DNA of 64,000 bases from Paracoccaceae bacterium (GTDB taxonomy: Bacteria > Pseudomonadota > Alphaproteobacteria > Rhodobacterales > Rhodobacteraceae), in assembly GCA_014654775.1 (NCBI GenBank), contig JACVZW010000007.1, forward strand, positions 570,580 to 634,579, read 5' to 3'. The notes beneath the pieces were generated by a model, which was not told the DNA's origin, did not search any database, and saw only the letters and a program-made list of their open reading frames with translations. The translations under genes and the position numbers were made by a program. Positions 8,288 to 15,417 of this stretch are shown here, piece after piece (positions within the stretch are counted from its first letter, which is position 1; each line of letters begins with the position of its first letter).

Positions 8288-8638
8288 TCACATCCCGTGC
8301 AAAGGCCGCTCTCGCCGCCGCCAGCCCACCGCAGCCCTCGCGCAGGCCCGCACCAACCCACGCCAGACGGCCAACGCCTTGGCCAGATCGGCCCCCTCGG
8401 GCAGCACCATCACCAGTCGCGTCTCGCCCTCGACAATGTCCAGCCGCCCGGCCGGATGCGCCCTCATCCAAACTGTCCGTTCGGCCTCGCCCGCCCGCAC
8501 TGGAAACCGCAACGCGAAGCGCAGCCCCTCCACCGTGAATTCCGGCGCCTCGGCCCCGTCCCGGGCAAAGACCACGTCCCCCACCCGCTCCACACCCACG
8601 AAGCCCGCCGCGACCAGCGCCTCCTCCAGCCCTGTCAC
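8288..8638 (-). CDS. Hypothetical protein downstream of smc, 116 aa
   Basis: The gene starts 10 bases after the smc stop, at a GTG preceded by GGGGG; a TTG 18 bases further upstream would overlap smc. The protein is mixed alpha/beta with a beta-rich middle (VVFARDG, FTVEGLRFALRFPV) and an Arg-rich C-terminus. No signal peptide or catalytic motif is visible and no family is recognised. The tight spacing suggests cotranscription with smc. Confidence 0.6.
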   Translation of the reverse strand: MTGLEEALVAAGFVGVERVGDVVFARDGAEAPEFTVEGLRFALRFPVRAGEAERTVWMRAHPAGRLDIVEGETRLVMVLPEGADLAKALAVWRGLVRACARAAVGWRRRERPLHGM

Positions 8639-8648
8639 GCGACCCCCA

Positions 8649-11600
8649 TCACGCAACCAATGCCTCGGCCTTCTTCAGATCAACCGACACAAGCTGGCTC
8701 ACCCCCTGCTCCTGCATCGTCACCCCGAACAGCCGGTCCATCCGCGCCATCGTCACCGCGTGGTGCGTGATGATCAGGAACCGCGTATCCGTGCGCCGCG
8801 CCATCTCGTCCAGAAGGTCGCAGAAGCGCGTCACGTTGGCATCGTCCAAGGGCGCATCCACCTCGTCCAGCACGCAGATCGGCGCGGGGTTCGCCAAAAA
8901 CACCCCGAAGATCAGCGCCAGCGCCGTCAGCGTCTGCTCGCCCCCGGACAAAAGCGACAGGGTGGCCAGCTTCTTTCCCGGCGGCTGGCACATGATCTCC
9001 AGCCCCGCCTCCAGAGGGTCGTCCGACTCCACAAGCACCAGCCGCGCCTCGCCCCCGCCGAAGAGATGGGTGAACAGGGTGGAGAAATTCGCATTCACCT
9101 GCTCAAAGGCCGTCAGCAGCCGCTCACGCCCCTCGCGGTTCAACCCAGCGATCCCGGCGCGCAGCTTCTTGATCGCCTCTTCCAGATCGACCTTCTCGGT
9201 CACCAGCGTGTCGTATTCCTCCGACACCGCCTTGGCATCTTCTTCGGCGCGCAGGTTCACCGCCCCCAGCGCCTCGCGCTGCCGTTTCAACCGGTTCACC
9301 TCGGTGTCCAGCGTCTCGGCATCCGGCATCTTCTCCGGGTCTGCCTTCAACGTGTCCAATAACTGCTCCGGCGTGCTCTCTGTCTCTTCGAAGATGCGCT
9401 CGCTGGCATAGGCCACCGTCTCGCGCGCGGCATCCATCCGTGCCTCGGCCCGCGCGCGCGCCTCCCGCGCCTCGCCCGCCGCGCGTTCGGCCTCGCGCTC
9501 GGCCATCTGCGCCTCGCGCAGCGCGCCCTCCGCTTCGGCCAGCGCATCCGCCGCCACCCGCCGCCGCTCTTCCGCCGCGGCAATCGCCTCGGCCAGTTCC
9601 TCGCGCTTGATGGCAATCTCTTCCGGCGCGGCGCTGGCCTCGGCCAGTTCCTCTTCCGTCTCGGCCTTCCGCTCCGCCAGTTCCGCGATGCGCCGCTCCG
9701 CCGTCTCCAGCCGGTGCTTCCAGCCCGACAGTTCCTTCACCGCCTCCTGCCGCCGCCTGACCCGCGCCTCGCCCTCGCGACGCAACTCGTCATGCGCCGA
9801 CCGCCGCGTCAGCATGGCCAGCCGGGCCGCCTCCACCGCGACCTTCGCCGCCTCTACGGCATAGCGCGCGGCCTCCACATCGCCCAGATCACCCATCGCG
9901 GCTTCGGCCTCGCGCAGCCGCGCCCGCGCCGCCATCGCCTCATCCTCGAACCGCGCCACGGCCAGCCGCGCCGCTTCCAGCTTGCCGCCCGCAATGGACT
10001 TGTCCGCCTCTGCCCGCGCCGCCGCGCGGTTCGCTTCGGTCACCCGGCCATCGGCCGCCCGCCGCGCCTCCCGCGCCATCTGATCGGCCCGCGCCAGATC
10101 GGCCAGCCGCGCCTGCAACGCCTCATGCGCCTGTCGCGCCCCTTCGGCCCGCGCCGCCACATCCTCCAGATCGCGCTTCAACTGCACCAGCCGGTTCAGC
10201 TGCTGCAGCCGCAGCGCGGCGGCCGAAGGCGCATCCTCCGCCCCCGCCCGGAACCCGTCCCAGCGCCAAAGGTCGCCCTCCCGGCTCACCAGCCGCTGCC
10301 CCGGCAGCAGCGCCGCCTGCAAGGCCGCCCCCTGCGCCCGGTCGACCAGCCCGATCTGCCCCAGCCGCCGCGCCAGCACGCCGGGGGCTTTCACATGCGC
10401 CGACAGCCGTGCCACGCCACCCGGCAGGGCCTGCGGCCTGTCATAGTCGGCCAGCATCGCCCAGCCCGACCGCCCATCACTGCCCACCTCCGGCGCGCGC
10501 AAATCATCGGCCAGCGCCGCACCCAAGGCCTTCTCAAAGCCCGGCTCCACCTCCAGCCGATCCAGAAGCTGCGTCCCCGCGCTCGCCTCCCGCTCCACCA
10601 GCCGCGCCAGCGCCGCCACCTCGGCGCGCAGCGCATTGGCCTCACCCTCCGCCGCCGATCGCGCCGCCCGCGCCTCGGCCTCGCGCCCTTGCGTCTCGGC
10701 CCGCGCCGCCTCGGCCTTTTCCAACAGCGCCTCGGATTCCTCCGCCTGCGCCACGGCCAATTCCTGCGCCTCTTCCGCCGCCTCGAACGCCTCCGACGCG
10801 AAGGCCAGCGCCTCCACCGCGCCCTCGACGGCCTCCCGCGCGGCCACAGCCTGCCCCTCGGCCTTTTCCAGCACCCCGCGCGTGTCGCTCAGCATCCGTT
10901 GCGCCGATTGGTGCCGCGCCACCAGCCGCGCGCTATCCTCCGTCGCCTGCGACAGCAGCGCCTCGCGATCCCCAAGGATCGCCCCCGCCTCGCGGGCCGC
11001 CTCCGCCGCCTCGGCCAGCCGATCCTCATGCCCCTCATGGGCCCGCGCCAGCTGCTCGATCTCCCAATCCAGCCGCGAGATCGTCTCCCCGGCATCCCGG
11101 TTCAACCCCGCCTCGCGCTCCATGTCGCGCACCAACTGCTCGATCCGCCCGCGCAGCGTCTCGATCATCGCGCGCGCCCGCGCCTCCTGCTCGGCCAGCC
11201 CGTCCCGCTGCACGGCCAGCCGCTGCAGGATGGCACTGGCAATCGCCTCCTCCTCCCGCCGACCGGGCAGCACATCCTCGCGCCCCTCGCGCCCCTTGCC
11301 CGCCGCCCGCGCCGCCGCCTCCGCCTGACTGGCCGCCACCAGCCGCTCCCGCAGCACGCCCTCGGCCTCCAGCCGCGCCATCTCGGCCTCGCGCCAGCGC
11401 CGGTACAGCAGCATCCCCTCCGCCCGCCGCAACTCCTCGCCGATCTCGCGATAGCGCGCCGCCTGCTTGGCCTGCCGGTTCAGGGTCGACAATTGCTGCG
11501 CCAACTGCTCCAGCACGTCATCCACGCGGGTCAGGTTCTGCTCTGCCCCCTGCAGCTTCAGCTCCGCCTCATGCCGCCGCGCATAAAGGCCCGAGATTCC

Positions 11601-12104
11601 CGCCGCCTCTTCCAGCACCCGCCTGCGCGCTTTCGGCTTGGCGTTGATCAGTTCCGAGATTTGCCCCTGCCGCACCAGCGCCGGGGAATGGCTCCCCGTC
11701 GAGGCATCGGCAAACAGCATCTGCACATCCCGCGCCCGCACATCCTTGGCATTGGCCTTATAGGCCGACCCCGCATCCCGCGTGATCCGCCGCACGATCT
11801 CGATCTGGTCGGCATCGTTAAAGCCCGACGGGGCGAGCCGCTCCTGATTGTCGATAACCAGCGCCACTTCCGCGAAATGCCGCGCGGGCCGGGTGGCCGC
11901 CCCGGCAAAGATCACATCCTCCATCCCGCCGCCGCGCATCGCCGTCGGGCGGTTCTCGCCCATCACCCAGCGGAGCGCCTCCAGCAGGTTCGACTTGCCA
12001 CAGCCATTGGGCCCGACCACACCCGTCAGCCCCTCATGGATCACCAAATCCGTGGGGTCGACAAAGCTCTTGAACCCGTTCAGGCGCAGCTTGGTGAAAC
12101 GCAA
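8649..12104 (-). CDS. smc: Chromosome segregation ATPase SMC
   Basis: The 1151-residue product has all SMC landmarks: N-terminal FTKLRLNGFKSFVDPTDL and Walker A GPNGCGKSN at about residues 33-41; two long charged coiled coils rich in Ala, Glu and Arg; a central hinge near 500-650; and a C-terminal signature LSGGEQTLTALALIF followed by Walker B VLDEVDAPLDD. SMC dimers with ScpAB compact and help separate sister chromosomes. The length is normal for the family. About 520 bp of non-coding sequence lies upstream, so smc probably has its own promoter; the small downstream gene may be cotranscribed. Confidence 0.97.
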   Translation of the reverse strand: MRFTKLRLNGFKSFVDPTDLVIHEGLTGVVGPNGCGKSNLLEALRWVMGENRPTAMRGGGMEDVIFAGAATRPARHFAEVALVIDNQERLAPSGFNDADQIEIVRRITRDAGSAYKANAKDVRARDVQMLFADASTGSHSPALVRQGQISELINAKPKARRRVLEEAAGISGLYARRHEAELKLQGAEQNLTRVDDVLEQLAQQLSTLNRQAKQAARYREIGEELRRAEGMLLYRRWREAEMARLEAEGVLRERLVAASQAEAAARAAGKGREGREDVLPGRREEEAIASAILQRLAVQRDGLAEQEARARAMIETLRGRIEQLVRDMEREAGLNRDAGETISRLDWEIEQLARAHEGHEDRLAEAAEAAREAGAILGDREALLSQATEDSARLVARHQSAQRMLSDTRGVLEKAEGQAVAAREAVEGAVEALAFASEAFEAAEEAQELAVAQAEESEALLEKAEAARAETQGREAEARAARSAAEGEANALRAEVAALARLVEREASAGTQLLDRLEVEPGFEKALGAALADDLRAPEVGSDGRSGWAMLADYDRPQALPGGVARLSAHVKAPGVLARRLGQIGLVDRAQGAALQAALLPGQRLVSREGDLWRWDGFRAGAEDAPSAAALRLQQLNRLVQLKRDLEDVAARAEGARQAHEALQARLADLARADQMAREARRAADGRVTEANRAAARAEADKSIAGGKLEAARLAVARFEDEAMAARARLREAEAAMGDLGDVEAARYAVEAAKVAVEAARLAMLTRRSAHDELRREGEARVRRRQEAVKELSGWKHRLETAERRIAELAERKAETEEELAEASAAPEEIAIKREELAEAIAAAEERRRVAADALAEAEGALREAQMAEREAERAAGEAREARARAEARMDAARETVAYASERIFEETESTPEQLLDTLKADPEKMPDAETLDTEVNRLKRQREALGAVNLRAEEDAKAVSEEYDTLVTEKVDLEEAIKKLRAGIAGLNREGRERLLTAFEQVNANFSTLFTHLFGGGEARLVLVESDDPLEAGLEIMCQPPGKKLATLSLLSGGEQTLTALALIFGVFLANPAPICVLDEVDAPLDDANVTRFCDLLDEMARRTDTRFLIITHHAVTMARMDRLFGVTMQEQGVSQLVSVDLKKAEALVA

Positions 12105-12634
12105 GGGCGATAATCCAAGATTGATTCCGTCAAACCCGCATCGTCCGACCGTTCCCCTGTCCCGTCAACCGCCCGCACACCGCATATCGGCCCGACCAGA
12201 CGCTTATCCCCAAGATATTGCGCGCGCCCGCCCCAACACACCCCCACGCGCAGGTCCGCGACGGCCACCCAGCCCTCCCTTTCCTCCCGCCGTGTTCTGT
12301 CGGGCGATGTCCAGATCCTGGCGTCTTCCCCCGGACCGGACCGCACCCATCGCCCGGCACGTGTGCCGCCGCAACCGGCAACGCCCCCGTCTTCACCCCG
12401 GTCAAACACTGCCGCCCCCCGGCATCTGCCCCGACCCCAAGGTCATCCACGCCCAAATCCCCGCCAGACCCGTCCAACGCACCCCCGCCGCGACCCGTCG
12501 GAAATCCACGCTCCTGCTTCATCTTGGTTCAAATACTCAAACCTCCCCGCGCCGCCCGCCCCCATCGCTAGGTCATCGCATGCAGCGCCCCGATCCCGGT
12601 TTACCGGCCCCTCGCCCCGCGCTACCCTCGCGCC
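12105..12634. other. 530-bp non-coding gap between smc and the GFA gene
   Basis: Several frames are open here only because of high GC; their translations are Pro/Arg-rich or lack ribosome sites. It presumably carries the divergent promoters of smc and the GFA gene. The only notable element is one copy of a dispersed repeat at 12517-12538. Confidence 0.5.
12517..12538 (+). repeat. Single copy of the CTTCATCTTGG...AAATACTC repeat
   Basis: The element reads CTTCATCTTGG, then TTC, then AAATACTC. The same 22-bp unit occurs at 48502-48523 and 51629-51650, and in inverted form at 48466-48487. Here it is unpaired and sits in a divergent intergenic region. Confidence 0.7.
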
Positions 12635-13039
12635 ATGCACCCGCCCATCACTGGCCGCTGCCTCTGCGGCGCCATCGCCTATACCGCCGATGACCCGCCG
12701 CTCTGGCAGATGCACTGCCATTGCGACAGCTGCCGCCGCGCCACTGGCTCCGCCTTCGCCTCCTTCTTCGGTCTGGCCGATGGCACGTGGCGCTGGAGCC
12801 GGGGCACCCCCGCCACCTATCGCTCCTCCCCGGATGTGGACCGCCTCTTCTGCCCCCGTTGCGGCACACCATTGGCCTATCGCTCCACCCGCTTCCCCGG
12901 TGAAACGCATCTCTATGCAGGCACGCTCGACCGACCGGGCACCTATCGACCAACCGCCCATGTCCATTTCGCCGAAGCCCAAAGCTGGGCCGATCTCCAC
13001 GACGGCCTGCCCCGCCATGACACCGCATCAGGCGGTTGA
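12635..13039 (+). CDS. GFA-family zinc protein (glutathione-dependent formaldehyde-activating-like)
   Basis: This 134-residue protein has the cysteine layout of the GFA (Mss4-like) fold: C9 and C11 in RCLCG, C28, C30 and C33 in CHCDSCRR, and C73/C76 in FCPRCG. In the founding member this fold was linked to S-hydroxymethylglutathione formation, but most homologues have no proven reaction. Its 3' end overlaps the start of the next gene by 23 bases, so the two are one transcription unit. Confidence 0.85.
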   Translation: MHPPITGRCLCGAIAYTADDPPLWQMHCHCDSCRRATGSAFASFFGLADGTWRWSRGTPATYRSSPDVDRLFCPRCGTPLAYRSTRFPGETHLYAGTLDRPGTYRPTAHVHFAEAQSWADLHDGLPRHDTASGG

Positions 13040-13481
13040 TCCCTACGACTGGCCGGCGCTCCTCGCCCTCATTCAACGGGCTTTCGCCGGAATGGAGGGG
13101 GTGATCGACCCGCCCTCCTCGCTCCACAGCCTGACGCCTGCAGCCATCGCCGATCAGGCCCGCAGCGGAGAGGTCTGGGTGATCGGCCGCCCCGCCATCG
13201 CCTGCCTCTTCCTCACCCCAAGGGCCGAAGCCCTCTATGTCGGCAAACTCGCTGTGGACCCGGCGCATCAGGGCAAGGGCCATGGCCGCGCCCTTCTCAG
13301 CCGCGCCGAAACCCGCGCCCGCGCCCTCGGCCTGCCCGCGCTGGAACTCCAGACACGGGTGGAACTCACCGCAAACCACACGATCTTCCAAAGGCTCGGC
13401 TTCGTCCAGACCGCCGCCACCGCGCATCCCGGCTACGACCGCACCACCACGCTCACCTTCCGCCGACCACTCGTCGGCTAG
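13017..13481 (+). CDS. GNAT-family N-acetyltransferase
   Basis: The 154-residue product has the GNAT acetyl-CoA segment LAVDPAHQGKGHGRALL near residues 82-98 and the C-terminal strand ANHTIFQRLGFV. These enzymes transfer acetyl from acetyl-CoA to an amine; the substrate is not evident. ATG at 13017 lies inside the end of the GFA gene in another frame. The stop codon TAG at 13479-13481 is formed by the first, degenerate unit of the 119-bp repeat array, so the array reaches into the gene. Confidence 0.85.
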   Translation: MTPHQAVDPYDWPALLALIQRAFAGMEGVIDPPSSLHSLTPAAIADQARSGEVWVIGRPAIACLFLTPRAEALYVGKLAVDPAHQGKGHGRALLSRAETRARALGLPALELQTRVELTANHTIFQRLGFVQTAATAHPGYDRTTTLTFRRPLVG

Positions 13482-14666
13482 GATGGCCAGTCCCGCCCAT
13501 TAGCCCCTCTTCGCCGTTCTGCGGCCCGCAGCACTGCCACGCGCCCCTCCCGGCAACGTCCACGCCGACCGCTCCGCCTTCCAACCCGCCATCCCGCCCC
13601 GCGCGGTTTCCAAAATGACGCACGACAGACTCCCCCGTCCCGCCGACCTCCGTCCCAATCGCCCAGCCCTCTACAGACACCTACCCCCGTAGGATGGGCA
13701 ATCCTGCCCATCTCCCGCCCCGCACATTCTCTGCAGACCGCACAATCGCCAAGAACCCCTCTCAGCAGCGCCCAATCCGACCCCTCGGCCTCCCAACCCT
13801 CCACCCCGTAGGATGGGCAGCCCTGCCCATCCCGCCCCGCGCGTTTTCCAAAATGACCCTCGACCGACACCCCATTCCCGCCGACCTCCGTCCCAATGGC
13901 CCAGCCCTCCCCAGACACCTTCCCCCGTAGGATGGGCAATCCTGCCCATCTCACCACCACACATTCTCTCCAGACCGCACAACCGCCACGCGCCCCTTAC
14001 GGCAGCGCCCAATCCGCCCCCTCGGCCTCCCAACCGTCCACCCCGTAGGATGGGCAGTCCTGCCCATCCCGCCCCGCGCGTTTTCCAAAATGACGCACGA
14101 CAGACTCCCCCGTCCCGCCGACATCCGTCCCAATCGCCCAGCCCTCTACAGACACCTACCCCCGTAGGATGGGCAATCCTGCCCATCTCCCGCCCCGCAC
14201 ATTCTCTGCAGACCGCACAATCGCCAAGAACCCCTCTCAGCAGCGCCCAATCCGACCCCTCGGCCTCCCAACCCTCCACCCCGTAGGATGGGCAGCCCTG
14301 CCCATCCCGCCCCGCGCGTTTTCCAAAATGACGCACGACAGACTCCCCCGTCCCGCCGACATCCGTCCCAATCGCCCAGCCCTCCCCAGACACCCCACAC
14401 CGTAGGATGGGCAATCTTGCCCATCTCCCGCCCCAGACATGCTCTGCAGACCGCACAACCGCCACGCGCCCCTCACGGCAGCGTCCAATCCGACCCCTCG
14501 GCCTCCCGACCCTCCACCGCGTAGGATGGGCAGCCCTGCCCATCCTGCCAACCCAATCCTCCAAAATGACCCTCGACCGACACCCCCGTCCCGCCGACCC
14601 CCGTCCCTATGGCCCAGCCCTCCCCAGACACCTCGCACCGTAGGATGGGCAGTCCTGCCCATCCCA
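13478..14666. repeat. Tandem array of ~119-bp units, each opening with a GTAGGATGGGCA hairpin
   Basis: Nine clear units start at 13689, 13808, 13927, 14045, 14164, 14283, 14402, 14521 and 14640, spaced 118 or 119 bp, plus a degenerate first copy at 13478. Each opens with GTAG and the inverted repeat GATGGGCA-(4 bases)-TGCCCATC. Two unit types alternate: type A continues with ACATTCTCTGCAGACCGCACAA or a variant, type B with CGCGTTTTCCAAAATGAC, so the higher-order period is about 238 bp. A second B unit around 13590-13688 lost its hairpin. Long frames on both strands cross the array but are GC artefacts: the unit length is not a multiple of three. No protein is supported. Confidence 0.95.
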
Positions 14667-14861
14667 GCCACCCCGAACCGCCACCCCCTGCAGATCGTTA
14701 ACCCTAACGATCCCTGACCCCAGCGCCCGCTGCGTGCCCACAGTTTGCGGCACAAAAGGCGGCACAGCTTGCGGCACAGCCGATGCGCGGCCTTCCGCCC
14801 TTGCAGCGGCGGGTTAACCGCATACCTTCCCGACCGGAACCAGATCACGAAGGCCCGCGAC
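14667..14861. other. Spacer with a 12-bp triplet repeat upstream of the FMN reductase
   Basis: Between the last array hairpin and the reductase gene lie three direct copies of GCGGCACA with a 12-bp period (14747, 14759, 14771), then about 80 bp that probably hold the promoter of the downstream gene. A short AT-richer stretch, CGTTAACCCTAACGATC, lies near 14696-14712. Confidence 0.6.
14747..14782. repeat. Three tandem 12-bp repeats (GCGGCACAAAAG type)
   Basis: The units are GCGGCACAAAAG, GCGGCACAGCTT and GCGGCACAGCCG. A matching triplet with the same 12-bp period occurs at 61180-61215. Each triplet is near a GTAGGATGGGC hairpin. Confidence 0.75.
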
Positions 14862-15407
14862 ATGCTCACCCTCCTCGGCATCCCCGGCGCGCTCCGCGCC
14901 GCCTCGACCAACCGTCTTCTTCTCGCCGAAGCCCGCCGCGCCTTCGGCGAGGCGCTCCACACCGAGGCCGACCTGCGCCTGCCTCTCTTCGACGAAGACC
15001 TTGAAATCGCAGAAGGCTTTCCCGAGCCCGTCCTGCGCCTGCATGCCCAGATCAAGGCCGCCGATGCCATCGTCATCGCCACGCCCGAATACAACAAGGC
15101 GCTTCCGGGCGTGCTGAAGAACGCGCTTGACTGGGTCTCCCGCGTGCCCGGCGCGGCCTGGCGCGACAAGCCGGTGGCGATCCTCTCTGCCGCCGATGGC
15201 CGCGCCGGGGGCGAAAGGTCGCAATACTCCCTCCGCCTCTGCCTCACCCCTTTCCGCCCCCGCCTCCTGACCGGGCCGGAAGTGCTCGTCGCCAATTCCC
15301 GCAGCGCCTTCGATGCCGAAGGCCGCCTCATCGACGAACGCTATCGCAAATCTGTGACCGAACTCATGGGCCTGCTCCGCTCCGAGGCAGAGCGGCAGCA
15401 GCCCTGA
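14862..15407 (+). CDS. NAD(P)H-dependent FMN reductase (flavodoxin-like fold)
   Basis: The 181-residue product begins with LLGIPGALRAASTNRLLL, the family's phosphate/FMN loop region, and has the hallmark TPEYNKALPGVLKNALDWVSR in the middle. It then has the GxxGG-like segment DGRAGGERSQY. Members reduce FMN, quinones or chromate with NAD(P)H. ATG at 14862 is chosen because the conserved fold starts there and GAAGG lies just upstream; the open frame runs further upstream into repeat sequence. It ends 10 bp before the convergent kinase gene. Confidence 0.88.
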   Translation: MLTLLGIPGALRAASTNRLLLAEARRAFGEALHTEADLRLPLFDEDLEIAEGFPEPVLRLHAQIKAADAIVIATPEYNKALPGVLKNALDWVSRVPGAAWRDKPVAILSAADGRAGGERSQYSLRLCLTPFRPRLLTGPEVLVANSRSAFDAEGRLIDERYRKSVTELMGLLRSEAERQQP

Positions 15408-15417
15408 TTCACCCGCC

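Noticed and set aside
9714-12113. 799-codon plus-strand frame antisense to smc, rich in Arg, Pro and His
   Set aside because: Composition is typical of antisense frames in high-GC genes; smc on the other strand is certain.
12080-12571. Overlapping frames of 109 to 130 codons upstream of smc
   Set aside because: Proline/arginine- or glycine-rich, no ribosome sites, and no plausible fold or family.
13671-15331. Long minus-strand frames (about 300 and 360 codons) with repeated MGRIAHPTG-like blocks
   Set aside because: They are translations of the ~119-bp repeat array. The unit length is not a multiple of three, other frames are open too, and no ribosome site or family was found.
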